Shown: positions 9,816-17,495 of the stretch, piece by piece | Numbering within the stretch: the first letter of the stretch is position 1 | How the letters are laid out: the number at the start of each line of letters is the position of its first letter | From: Paenibacillus sp. 32352 | Lineage (GTDB): Bacteria; Bacillota; Bacilli; Paenibacillales; NBRC-103111 | NCBI RefSeq assembly: GCF_002042965.1 | Contig: NZ_MZNT01000006.1 | Location: 248,001 to 312,000 of the forward strand | Reading direction: 5' to 3' | DNA length: 64,000 nucleotides | The notes under the pieces: model-generated | What the model saw: the letters and a program-made list of their open reading frames with translations, nothing else | What the model was told of the DNA's origin: nothing | Databases searched by the model: none | Program-made: the position numbers and the translations under genes

Positions 9816-10553
9816 CTAGAAGTAAGCCTCTATTTTCCCGCGCATAGCTTCCTGATGAGCAGCAAACTGCTTGTGCCTGTGCCCGTTAGCTCCTGACGGA
9901 TGCGGGAATCCCCACAAGCATTGCTCCCCCTTCAGCTTTCCTTCGTTCACGAGGAGCTGCAGCACCTCCTCCACCCGTTTGCCCAATGGGATAATGAGTG
10001 CACGATTCATGATGTCGAGCTCCTCCCGTATTGAGGATAGCGCGTGATTTCTAAGAAATTCATTGGACATCAGTTCAGGGCGCGTGCCGCTATAATTATT
10101 CTTATCTGTGAAAACCGGATAGCGCAGCAAAGCAGTAGAATGAAGCAGCTCCTGATGCTCTTGGAACAAAGATTCGCAAGAGGGGATTTGCAAATGATGA
10201 TGCAGCTCAAGAGCATCCAGCATACGGATGAGCTCACTTCGCATAGTGCCCGCGAACCTTGCGGCATCCTTCGCTCTCTTGCATATTTCTGCATCCGGCA
10301 GCCCTTCCTCCAAGCCGATTCTAGCCTCTTGAATAGCGATTCGCATTTGTGCCCAGCCAGGCGTTAGCCCGACAATGGCCACTGCGGCCGAAGGAGTCCT
10401 GTATTCATTATGAGGTGCATAGTACATTTCCAGCTTCCCATCCCGGTCTACTAGAAATTCCTCTGTCAGAAGCTCCTCCTTGGTAAGTACCGTGTCCTTG
10501 GGAAGGGATAATATCGCTTGTTTGTAACGCTGCAGTTGAGTTGGAAAAGGCAT
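9816..10553 (-). CDS. Uracil-DNA-glycosylase-superfamily-like protein
   Basis: 245 residues from ATG 10553, which has GAGG 8 nt upstream; an in-frame TTG at 10610 lacks a ribosome site. Two motifs stand out: AIVGLTPGWAQM (about residues 60-70) and FPHPSGANGHR near the C-terminus. These match in order the GxxPG and HPS-xN-G motifs that bracket the active site in the uracil-DNA-glycosylase fold. The catalytic Asp/Asn normally in the first motif is not obvious, so repair activity is uncertain. It ends 20 bp from the convergent FlxA-like gene. Confidence 0.55.
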   Translation of the reverse strand: MPFPTQLQRYKQAILSLPKDTVLTKEELLTEEFLVDRDGKLEMYYAPHNEYRTPSAAVAIVGLTPGWAQMRIAIQEARIGLEEGLPDAEICKRAKDAARFAGTMRSELIRMLDALELHHHLQIPSCESLFQEHQELLHSTALLRYPVFTDKNNYSGTRPELMSNEFLRNHALSSIREELDIMNRALIIPLGKRVEEVLQLLVNEGKLKGEQCLWGFPHPSGANGHRHKQFAAHQEAMRGKIEAYF

Positions 10554-10675
10554 GGGGTTTTCCTCGTTTAGTTGTATATTTTGTACCATAAGATAGATTG
10601 TCTTTTGCAAGGTTCTTCTTCAGGCATGCTTCAAGCTATATAGGCTTCTCGACAAACAAGATGGACCAGCTCATG

Positions 10676-11014
10676 CTAATCCATCTTGAGTATCTCCGAT
10701 TCATAGGCTTGGAATGCGTTCTCCATGCCCATAATGACATCTTTAATTTTCATATAGCCTTTGGTATACGGCTCCGAATCCCGAATTTCTTCCCACATAT
10801 AGTGATATTGGGCCATATCGTCCGTTTCGCAGATAACGAAATCCGTATAATCTTTTCCCGGCAGCGCCTCCGCGTCGCAAAAACGAACTTTAACGTGAGC
10901 GCTGTAGGTCTGAATAATTTCCTGCAGCTTCCCGGCATGGCTTCTGCGCTCCTCCCGGGGCAAAGCCAGCCACGAAGGGTAAAATTCCAGCAAAACAATC
11001 AACACATATCTCAT
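10676..11014 (-). CDS. Darcynin-family small protein
   Basis: 112 residues, ATG with a GGGATGCGGAT-type ribosome site. The sequence (MRYVLIVLLEFYPSWLALPREERR..., CDAEALPGKDYTDFVICETDD) matches the darcynin family as I remember it, a ferredoxin-like alpha/beta-barrel fold of unknown function. Soluble, with no signal peptide. A Crp/Fnr-type regulator lies 77 bp upstream on the same strand and may control it. Confidence 0.65.
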   Translation of the reverse strand: MRYVLIVLLEFYPSWLALPREERRSHAGKLQEIIQTYSAHVKVRFCDAEALPGKDYTDFVICETDDMAQYHYMWEEIRDSEPYTKGYMKIKDVIMGMENAFQAYESEILKMD

Positions 11015-11091
11015 ATCCGCATCCCTCTTTGCTACTGTAGATTGATACCCTTATTGTAACCCGCTCCCGCCATGGTCCGCATTAACATAGG

Positions 11092-11673
11092 TTAATGGGG
11101 CTCGTTGTGAAGCAAGCGGCTTAGCGAGACGGGAGATATGCCAATGTACGAGGCGATATGATACTGCACAATCCGCTTTTCCAAGCCGGGATACTTGAGA
11201 AGAAACGCATCATAGCGTTCCTTTGCAGACAAATATAATAATTGGCGTTCGCGCTCTTCCTTCCGGATGTACAGCCTCTCTACACTCTTTCGCACGAACC
11301 GTTCCCACCTATGGCTAGTATCCATAAGCTCATTCAGCACATCATACGATATTTCAATGACAACCGAATCCTCCATGGCCTCGATTGTATAAGGCGACGG
11401 CGCTCCTGTTACCATGGCCGCGTAGGAGGTCGCATAATCCTGCTCCAGTGTAAAAGCGACATTATATTCCCTTCCATCAGCCAAAGTGTAAAATAACCGG
11501 AACAAGCCTTCCGAGCAAAAATACGCATGCTGTACATGCTGTCCGGACTCTATAAGACGGGCTCCTTGCTTCACATGCCGCACTCTTGTCCGGTCAACGA
11601 ATGGCTTCCATTCTTCCTCAGAGATCGATGCCTGCCGGGCCCGATTTTCCAGTGCACGATAATATGAGTACAT
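11092..11673 (-). CDS. Crp/Fnr-family transcriptional regulator
   Basis: 193 residues from ATG 11673; GAGGAGG lies 5 nt upstream, whereas the first ATG (11691) has none. Residues about 20-110 form a cyclic-nucleotide-binding-type jelly roll (VKQGARLIESGQHVQHAYFCSEGLFRL, then ...ESIE-like VVIEISY). The C-terminus is a short winged helix ending in YHIASYIGISPVSLSRLL. No cysteine cluster for an Fe-S centre is present. Probably regulates nearby genes such as the darcynin gene; the ligand is unknown. Confidence 0.8.
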   Translation of the reverse strand: MYSYYRALENRARQASISEEEWKPFVDRTRVRHVKQGARLIESGQHVQHAYFCSEGLFRLFYTLADGREYNVAFTLEQDYATSYAAMVTGAPSPYTIEAMEDSVVIEISYDVLNELMDTSHRWERFVRKSVERLYIRKEERERQLLYLSAKERYDAFLLKYPGLEKRIVQYHIASYIGISPVSLSRLLHNEPH

Positions 11674-11748
11674 AGGCTCCTCCTCGATCATTATGCGTAT
11701 ATTCCTACCAGCTTACTTCAAAACCGGCGGCGCGTCATTAGTGCGACG

Positions 11749-11813
11749 AAAAAAGCACCTCCAGTAACGGCAGTGTGTCATCCAAAGGATACACCAGCCC
11801 TGGAAGATGCTTT
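11749..11813 (-). terminator. Long-stem terminator downstream of the BlaR1-like gene
   Basis: Minus-strand arms AAGCATCTTCCAG (11800-11812) and CTGGAGGTGCTT (11753-11764) pair around a 35-nt loop and are followed by a T run. It lies about 110 nt past the stop of the BlaR1-like gene. Confidence 0.65.
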
Positions 11814-11925
11814 ATGCGTAAGAATTTCTTGAACTCTATGGGGGTTACGCGGGTCCAGCTTAAAGCGATAGGATTCGCTCGGTTTCACTTGGTAGGAGGT
11901 CTGAGGCTCTTCCTCCGGCCTCAGC

Positions 11926-13473
11926 TTACTGTTCGGCTTGTGTAGAAGGAACTAGCCGCGGTTCAGCACCTTCCGTACTCGGCACAGCCGATGGTTTACG
12001 GTTGGATGTGTCATTGGAAGCCGCTGGCGCCGGGGTTACTGCCGCCGGCTTTCTTGATGCATCACTCGGCTCTCCTACCTGCACTCTCACAGCAGGTGCC
12101 GGCTGCGGCTTGGCGCTCGACTCCCTTGGAGCCGCCTTAACCGCCGACGGTTGGCTCGATGAATCATTCGCGCCCGCTGCTTGCAGCTCGGAGGGAGGTA
12201 CCGGCTGCGGTTTATCATTAGAAGATGATGGCACTCCCCCCGATGGGGATGACGCTTTGGAAGCATCATCAAAAAATACCTGCTTCGGTTCGGAAGGTTC
12301 CTGCTGCTTCGATGTGCCTTCCGGAGGGGTCGATGGCTGCTCTGCAGAAGTTTGCTGCTTTGTTGTATCATCCGCTGTCTGCGACTTTTGCGCGTCCGAG
12401 CCGGACCCTGCCGGTGTTTTTTCAGTGATGGAGACCGGCGAATTCACGGTCTGCGCAGCCCCCGAATTGACCTTGGGATTGGTTAAGGTGCATCCGCTTA
12501 TAAAGACCACAGTCGCAATGCCAAGGAATGACCAGCGGTATGAATTCGATTTAAAGTTCTTGATCATTACAATTCTCCTCTGCAATTGAGTTTTATTTCC
12601 CATAAGATGGACATTTCCAGCTACTCGGACAGGCTGAGATAAGCTCTCCAGCAATTGGATAAGCGTATACCCATAGTTCTGACGCTCATCCGGAGCGAGG
12701 AAGCTAAGCGCAAGAGCATCGCTGGCAATTTCCTGGTCCTCCCTCATTCGGCGGTAGGCGTACCACAGAACCGGATTAAACCAGTGAAGGATCAGCAAAG
12801 CATGCATGATCCCGTTGACTCTGATGTCGTTTCGTTTGCTGTGTGCCAGCTCATGCAGGAATACATGCCTCAGTTGATCGTCAGTCAGAGTATCGGTAAG
12901 CTGCTGAGGCATAATCAATTGAGGCCGAATAAATCCGTAAAGGGTCGGCGAACCCACATGCCTGGATTCAACAAGAGCAATGGCTTGATGGACGGACATC
13001 CTTTGCTTGCATTGCCGGAATACCTCCAGCACCCTTACATCCGTTACGGGAATCGTCCCCTGCCTCATCCTCCGGGCAAATCTTCTGTTTACCTGAACGG
13101 TATACATTCCGAACAAGCCGACGCCAAGCAGCCATATCATAACCCCTATTTGCCGGTAAACCGGCGAGGACGGCGGTTCTGATGTATCCGTTCTTGACGC
13201 CGCTTCTTCCGCATTCATTGGCGAATCCGAAGAAACGGAGCCTGGATAGCCGATCCAGTTATAAATACTGAATTCACTCTCCGGACCCCATGGCAATGCC
13301 AGCCGCACAATGACCAACAGCCACATCAAGTATTGCCATCTTGGCTTGAGCCGATGCCGCAGCATGCGCTGGAAGAGAATAATCAGAATTACCAGCACAA
13401 CGGCCATGACAGAGACAGAGCAAATCCAATCGAAGAGATTCACCAGACAGTCTAGTAACCGATTCACATTCAC
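11926..13473 (-). CDS. M56-family membrane peptidase, BlaR1-like (pair 1)
   Basis: 515 residues. The N-terminal half has three to four membrane helices and the zinc-peptidase motif HELAHSKRND (about residue 205), as in BlaR1/MecR1 sensor proteases. A further helix (WSFLGIATVVFISGC) ends at a cysteine. The remaining ~170 residues are a low-complexity Ser/Pro/Thr/Gln-rich tail with no penicillin-binding domain, so this is not a classical beta-lactam sensor. The BlaI-type repressor is encoded just upstream (60 bp). By family knowledge the protease would inactivate that repressor when triggered. The stimulus is unknown. The tail may be shortened by a frameshift near 11930 (see findings). Confidence 0.85.
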   Translation of the reverse strand: MNVNRLLDCLVNLFDWICSVSVMAVVLVILIILFQRMLRHRLKPRWQYLMWLLVIVRLALPWGPESEFSIYNWIGYPGSVSSDSPMNAEEAASRTDTSEPPSSPVYRQIGVMIWLLGVGLFGMYTVQVNRRFARRMRQGTIPVTDVRVLEVFRQCKQRMSVHQAIALVESRHVGSPTLYGFIRPQLIMPQQLTDTLTDDQLRHVFLHELAHSKRNDIRVNGIMHALLILHWFNPVLWYAYRRMREDQEIASDALALSFLAPDERQNYGYTLIQLLESLSQPVRVAGNVHLMGNKTQLQRRIVMIKNFKSNSYRWSFLGIATVVFISGCTLTNPKVNSGAAQTVNSPVSITEKTPAGSGSDAQKSQTADDTTKQQTSAEQPSTPPEGTSKQQEPSEPKQVFFDDASKASSPSGGVPSSSNDKPQPVPPSELQAAGANDSSSQPSAVKAAPRESSAKPQPAPAVRVQVGEPSDASRKPAAVTPAPAASNDTSNRKPSAVPSTEGAEPRLVPSTQAEQ

Positions 13474-13533
13474 CCTACCCTTTCGTTAATCGATCCATAG
13501 GGCAAGAGCCCGTAAGGCGGTAACCATAAGTAT

Positions 13534-13914
13534 TTAGTTCCCTTTGGACTTGTCATCCAATATATTCTTCAATTCCTTTATCTCCTGCGGAGAGAGCTTT
13601 TCTTCCTTCAAAAAGTTTACCAAAAGAGGCTTGAAGGCCCCGCCGTAAATTCTTTTTAGAAAGGAAGCCGTTTCCGACCTCACGCACTCGTCCTCGGAAA
13701 CCAACGGAAAATAAGCGTATACCTTGCTCTCTTGCGAGTAAGAAACGGCTTTTTTGTGAACCAGTCTGTTCAACAGTGTTCTTATCGTCTTTGGCTTCCA
13801 ATCCGTCCGGTCTTCCAGAGCTTCAATCACTTCGTTGGCCGTACTTGGCGACTTAGCCCAGAGCACCTTCATCACTTCCCATTCCGCGTCCGAAATTTGG
13901 GGAATCTCATTCAT
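13534..13914 (-). CDS. BlaI/MecI-family repressor (pair 1)
   Basis: 126 residues, ATG with an AGGAGGG site. Typical BlaI winged helix: ISDAEWEVMKVLWAKSPSTANEVIEAL..., WKPKTIRTLLNRLVHKKAV, then the C-terminal dimerisation helices (EEKLSPQEIKELKNIL). Represses its own operon by dimer binding to paired TTAC-N4-GTAA operators visible upstream (13940-13991). First gene of a two-gene operon with the M56 peptidase. Confidence 0.92.
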   Translation of the reverse strand: MNEIPQISDAEWEVMKVLWAKSPSTANEVIEALEDRTDWKPKTIRTLLNRLVHKKAVSYSQESKVYAYFPLVSEDECVRSETASFLKRIYGGAFKPLLVNFLKEEKLSPQEIKELKNILDDKSKGN

Positions 13915-13939
13915 TGCTTTTACCCTCCTGACCAGATTG

Positions 13940-13991
13940 ATTACATATGTAATACAATAACAATATTACAAGCGTAATCTCGGAATGTCAA
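13940..13991 (-). promoter_or_regulatory. Promoter and paired BlaI operators, pair 1
   Basis: Minus strand: -35 TTGACA (13986-13991), 17-bp spacer, -10 TAATAT (13963-13968). Operator ATTACATATGTAAT (13940-13953) is a perfect palindrome. ATTACAAGCGTAAT (13965-13978) overlaps the -10 and spacer. Operator centres are 25 bp apart. Placement implies direct repression of polymerase binding. Confidence 0.82.
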
Positions 13992-14028
13992 ATGCATCTC
14001 TGTATCCATGACCTGCTGCTATAATGCC

Positions 14029-14063
14029 AAAAAAACGCATTGTCCATAGACAGTGCGTTTTTT
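14029..14063. terminator. Bidirectional terminator
   Basis: ACGCATTGTC pairs with GACAGTGCGT, flanked by an A run on one side and a T run on the other. It ends the MerR-SRPBCC operon (stop 14071) on the minus strand. Confidence 0.82.
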
Positions 14064-14070
14064 CGATAAC

Positions 14071-14514
14071 CTAGGCCAGCCCCCCCAGCACCTTACCCAG
14101 CCGGTCAAGGTTCTGTTCGTTCGCCTCTTTACAGTAAGACTTGGCTTCCTCGTATTCTTCTGTTACCTTGAAATGCTGGCGAAACGTAAGCCGGGTTCGT
14201 TCCCCCAGATCCTCGAACGTTGCCGTGATTCGAAATTCGTGTCCCGACAGATGATCCAGCACGATCCGTTCCGCCGGTACGATCTCAACAAAGACGTTAT
14301 AGTTAGGATAATCTATGCCGTTCGGTCCATGCATGGTGAATTTCCAATCGCCGCCCGGCCTTGGATCCCATTCGTGAAACGTATTCGTGAAGCCCTCCGG
14401 CCCCCACCACCGGGCTAACAGCTCCGGGGTTGTCCAGGCTCGAAACACGTGCTCCGGCGGGACATCGAACACTCGTGAGGTGATGAGTTCATTCTTGCCT
14501 GCCAGCATCCTCAT
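14071..14514 (-). CDS. SRPBCC (AHSA1-like) protein 2
   Basis: 147 residues. A START/AHSA1-type ligand-binding fold: ITSRVFDVPPEHVFRAWTTPELLARWWGPEGF at the start, PGGDWKF..M in the middle, and a long C-terminal helix (EEAKSYCKEANEQNLDRL). Its start overlaps the stop of the preceding SRPBCC gene by 4 bp, so translation is probably coupled. Third gene of a MerR-led operon. The bound ligand is unknown; such pairs often sit with a regulator and are presumed to bind hydrophobic molecules. Confidence 0.85.
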   Translation of the reverse strand: MRMLAGKNELITSRVFDVPPEHVFRAWTTPELLARWWGPEGFTNTFHEWDPRPGGDWKFTMHGPNGIDYPNYNVFVEIVPAERIVLDHLSGHEFRITATFEDLGERTRLTFRQHFKVTEEYEEAKSYCKEANEQNLDRLGKVLGGLA

Positions 14515-14951
14515 TCCTCCTCCAACGCCTTCCCCAGCGCATCCAGCATAATGTTCGTCCCATGCTCCCGTACCTCCGGCGTATCATGACCATCAAAGAA
14601 CGCGCCCTGCTCGGTAAAAATCAGCTTGGTGCCGTCACCTGCCTGAATAAGCTCAACCGTTGTAGTAGAGACGGAGAAGCGCTTGCCGTCCGAATCCAGG
14701 GTATACGTATATACGATGCGCTGCTCCGGTACGAGCTCCTGGTAGATGGCGTCGAAGGTAAAGACCGGCCCCTCCGGCGGTCCGCCGCTGCTGTATTCTC
14801 GTCCTCCAACCCGAAAATCGAAAATATCCGGCTTGGAGAACCATTTGGCCTTGGCCGCAGGGTTGGACCACGCGTGATATACCCGTTCAGGCGAGGCAGT
14901 ATAGGTTTTCTCGATAACAAAGGTCGCATGTTTGACAAATCGTTCGCTCAT
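14511..14951 (-). CDS. SRPBCC (AHSA1-like) protein 1
   Basis: 146 residues. FVIEKTYTASPERVYHAWSNPAAKAKWFSKPD, then FRVGGREYSSGGPPEGP and RIVYTYTLDSDGKRFSVSTTTVEL: an activator-of-Hsp90-like SRPBCC domain. It begins within the last codons of the MerR gene (4-bp ATGA overlap) and ends 4 bp into the next SRPBCC gene. Related to, but clearly diverged from, its downstream neighbour. Confidence 0.85.
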   Translation of the reverse strand: MSERFVKHATFVIEKTYTASPERVYHAWSNPAAKAKWFSKPDIFDFRVGGREYSSGGPPEGPVFTFDAIYQELVPEQRIVYTYTLDSDGKRFSVSTTTVELIQAGDGTKLIFTEQGAFFDGHDTPEVREHGTNIMLDALGKALEEE

Positions 14952-15454
14952 TGATTTTCCTCCTTAGGTTTCGGCGTTCCGTTCTCCCCGGCAAGGAATT
15001 CCTCCAGCTGGTCCAGGTGTCGCTCCCAGCTCCTTTGCCGCTCCAGGACGGGCTTCTCGAACTGCATTTTCATCGCTTGCAGAAGTCCTGTGAAATCCTC
15101 CAAGGTTAATTCCGCATTCCCCTGCATCAGCTTGGATACGTGTCCCAGCTGCTCCAACAGCTTCTGCTGCAGCCGAATCTGCTCCTTAATTCTTGTGATC
15201 TGCAGGGTGACGATCTCAAGAGGACTAAGGTGCCCGCCCGTTAAAGCCGACTTAACCTCTTCGAGAGACAGGCCCAGCTCCTTAAGCGATAAAATTTGCT
15301 GCAGGCGCGACAAATCCTTTTCACTATACAGCCTGTGACCGGAATCCGTCTGGTCTGACGGTGAGAACAAGCCAATTTGATCGTAGTAACGTAACGTTCT
15401 TACGGTAAGCCCCGTCATCCGGGCGAGCTCGCCGACCTTCCAATGCTTCCTCAT
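14948..15454 (-). CDS. MerR-family (TipA-like) regulator
   Basis: 168 residues. N-terminal MerR winged helix (WKVGELARMTGLTVRTLRYYDQIGL, RLYSEKDLSRLQQIL), a coiled-coil dimer helix, and a C-terminal part without metal-binding cysteines, so it is of the multidrug/organic-ligand type rather than a metal sensor. It is first in an operon with two SRPBCC genes and should act on the 19-bp-spacer promoter at 15499-15529. Confidence 0.9.
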   Translation of the reverse strand: MRKHWKVGELARMTGLTVRTLRYYDQIGLFSPSDQTDSGHRLYSEKDLSRLQQILSLKELGLSLEEVKSALTGGHLSPLEIVTLQITRIKEQIRLQQKLLEQLGHVSKLMQGNAELTLEDFTGLLQAMKMQFEKPVLERQRSWERHLDQLEEFLAGENGTPKPKEENQ

Positions 15455-15498
15455 CTATCATCTCCACTCCTGATCGCTAGCTGTCTACCGGTAGCTTT

Positions 15499-15529
15499 AT
15501 TATAAAACCTTACGTTACGTAAGGTGCAA
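15499..15529 (-). promoter_or_regulatory. MerR-type promoter with 19-bp spacer and dyad
   Basis: Minus strand: -35 TTGCAC (15524-15529), 19-bp spacer, -10 TATAAT (15499-15504). The spacer carries CCTTACG-T-AACGTAAGG, near-perfect dyad symmetry. The over-long spacer plus the central dyad is the hallmark of MerR activation by DNA distortion. The operon start lies 45 bp downstream. Confidence 0.9.
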
Positions 15530-15713
15530 GAGAAATTGAAAAGTTGATGTTTCAGAGGTAGATGCTCCATAGAAATCAATCTCTATCCGCATAAATTCGA
15601 CAAATATCGCAAAATTCCCCAAATAGTTTCCATGTATCGGAACATTTATAATGTTTTAGCAGGCGTTATGGGTTATAATGGCTAGAATATAGTAAAATTT
15701 ACCCAATGCAATA

Positions 15714-15778
15714 TTACCCAGACCCACGAAATGGGTCCTTGGCTTCAAATCTGATTCCGGCACTTTGCAGGAGCCCCG
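15714..15778 (+). other. Conserved structured intergenic element, copy A
   Basis: Hairpin GACCCA-CGAAA-TGGGTC (15721-15737), then CCTT and the core GGCTTC...CTGATTCCGGCACTTTGC-GG-AGCCCCG (15741-15778) shared with copies at 4753 and 62996. A TATAAT (15674-15679) lies about 40 nt upstream and the stalk-protein gene starts 99 nt downstream, so it could be part of that gene's leader. It matches no riboswitch family I can name. Confidence 0.5.
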
Positions 15779-15876
15779 TACATAGGCGAAGAAACCATGA
15801 AGGCTTTCCACTTCCAAAACCTATTTTTGGAGGTTTCATCATAGATTCATCTCATTGTTGAAAGAAGGTTTGGTTT

Positions 15877-17346
15877 ATGAAAACATGGCTTCATCGTTCT
15901 CTCATCACCACCATGTCGCTTGCCATGCTGACGGCATCGTCCTTGCCGGTTTTTGCGGATGAGCAGGCCGCCAAACAGGAAGCAAACCTGGACATCGGCA
16001 TTTTAGTTAACGGCAGTATGCTCGTTCCGCTCCGTGATATTACGGATGAGCTGAATGCCAAGCTAACTTGGAATGATGAGCAGAAGTCCATCACTCTGGA
16101 CAGAGCAGGCTCCTCGGTATTTATGAAAATTGACGATCCTCAGGTTCAAGTCAACGGACAAGCAAAGACACTGGAGGTTGCCCCAAGAATAGAGGGTGAC
16201 AAAACTTTTGTACCGCTGCGTCTCATCAGCGAAGCGTTCGGCGCTAAAGTGGAATGGAATGGAGAAAAGCAGCAAGCGACGGTTCAAACCGCGGATAAGA
16301 GCCTGTACATAATGGGTTATCCTTATTTTGAGTGGGAAGGCAATCATTTTGTTTATTCCGGAGATCTGGTGAATGGGCTTCCGCAAGGGCAAGGTACAGC
16401 CGTAAAAGGCACTTCCATTTATAATGACGTGTGGTATAAGGGGGCTTGGGATCAAGGAAAGCCTGTAGAGCTGCTATCGAACGACTATAAAATCTATGTC
16501 AACGGTAATTACCTTACTTCCGACTACCCGCCGATCGTTCGCAACGATGTGGTCTATCTGCCGCTTTGGGCGCTTCTCGGTACCTTGAAAATGTCGGCTA
16601 AGCCGGTGGGCGACGTCCTTCGAATCAATCATCCGAACCGGGTCCTGTTGATTGGCTCCGACAGCAATTTGATCACCTATTTCGGCAGCAGCATGGATCA
16701 GCATTCCAACCGCATGGAATATCCGGTTATTTCCGAGCAATCCGTCCTGTATGTGCCGATTACCTTTTTGCCGGAGTATTTGGACGTCCAGGTTGCATGG
16801 GGAGAAGGCCGTCGAATTGATCTTACGGCGGGAGACCTGACCAAGAATACTTCTTGGGGCGTTGATAACAAAATTAACAAGGCTGCCGAGCAGCTGCAGA
16901 CCGATATCGCCGCCGAAAGCATTTGGAAGAAATACGGCGATTCCTTGTGGAGCAGCCGCGATCTCCCATATCCCGCCGGGCAGAAGTTTAATCAATATGA
17001 AAAGCTGACCGTAATCAGCTACAGCGGATTAAATGCAACCTTAAGCGACGGCAATCAATCGATCGACTTTAAGTTTTCCTCTCTTAGCTCTCTAGGCGCG
17101 GCCTTCTACACCAAAGATCCTCTGGCTGAGTTCGACTGGTCCAGCGAGACCAAAGATTTGATCCGCCGGGAGAAGGTGGCCATCGGCATGACACGGGAGC
17201 AAGTCCTGGTGTCGTGGGGAAAACCGGATAATGTCAATGCGTATGGCGGAAAAATGGAACAGTGGGTTTATCGTTATGGCTCGAGCTTCAAAGCCCAATA
17301 TTTATATTTTTCCGGCAATATCCTGGATTCCATTCAAAACCCCTAA
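15877..17346 (+). CDS. Secreted copper-amine-oxidase-like stalk protein with SmpA/OmlA-like C-terminus
   Basis: 489 residues, ATG with GAAAGAAGG upstream. Signal peptide (MKTWLHRSLITTMSLAML...VFADE). Residues about 35-140 form the Cu_amine_oxidN1 stalk domain (ILVNGSMLVPLRDITDELNAKLTWN..., then FVPLRLISEAFGAKVEWN). A short MORN-like stretch follows (YSGDLVNGLPQGQGT). Another stalk-type segment (VVYLPLWALLGTLK, LYVPITFLPEYLDVQVAW) spans about 205-320. The C-terminus (VAIGMTREQVLVSWGKPDNVN...WVYRYG...LYFSGNILDSI) resembles the SmpA/OmlA/BamE fold. No copper or oxidase residues are present; the stalk domain is structural in these proteins. Probably a cell-wall-associated protein. Single gene with its own terminator. 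Confidence 0.85.
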   Translation: MKTWLHRSLITTMSLAMLTASSLPVFADEQAAKQEANLDIGILVNGSMLVPLRDITDELNAKLTWNDEQKSITLDRAGSSVFMKIDDPQVQVNGQAKTLEVAPRIEGDKTFVPLRLISEAFGAKVEWNGEKQQATVQTADKSLYIMGYPYFEWEGNHFVYSGDLVNGLPQGQGTAVKGTSIYNDVWYKGAWDQGKPVELLSNDYKIYVNGNYLTSDYPPIVRNDVVYLPLWALLGTLKMSAKPVGDVLRINHPNRVLLIGSDSNLITYFGSSMDQHSNRMEYPVISEQSVLYVPITFLPEYLDVQVAWGEGRRIDLTAGDLTKNTSWGVDNKINKAAEQLQTDIAAESIWKKYGDSLWSSRDLPYPAGQKFNQYEKLTVISYSGLNATLSDGNQSIDFKFSSLSSLGAAFYTKDPLAEFDWSSETKDLIRREKVAIGMTREQVLVSWGKPDNVNAYGGKMEQWVYRYGSSFKAQYLYFSGNILDSIQNP

Positions 17347-17381
17347 TTGATTGTTTATAAAATCATCCTTTAACTTGAACA

Positions 17382-17430
17382 TGCACTCCCAACGTTAGCT
17401 GTATCGAACAGCAGTGGGGGTGCATTTTTT
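17382..17430 (+). terminator. Terminator of the stalk-protein gene
   Basis: TGCACTCCCA pairs with TGGGGGTGCA across a 23-nt loop, followed by six T; 36 nt after the stop. Confidence 0.82.
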
Positions 17431-17440
17431 GACCCAAATC

Positions 17441-17481
17441 AAAAAACGGCCTTATCCCCAATAAAGTAAGGACGAAGGCCG
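17441..17481 (-). terminator. Terminator of mqo
   Basis: Minus-strand CGGCCTT...AAGGCCG hairpin followed by a T run (plus-strand A run 17441-17446), 15 nt after the mqo stop. Confidence 0.82.
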
Positions 17482-17495
17482 CTTAGTATTTATTT

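Noticed and set aside
11998..12589. 195-codon plus-strand ORF opposite the first M56 peptidase tail
   Set aside because: It is the reverse-strand shadow of the Ser/Pro-rich repeat tail; the composition mirrors the real gene.
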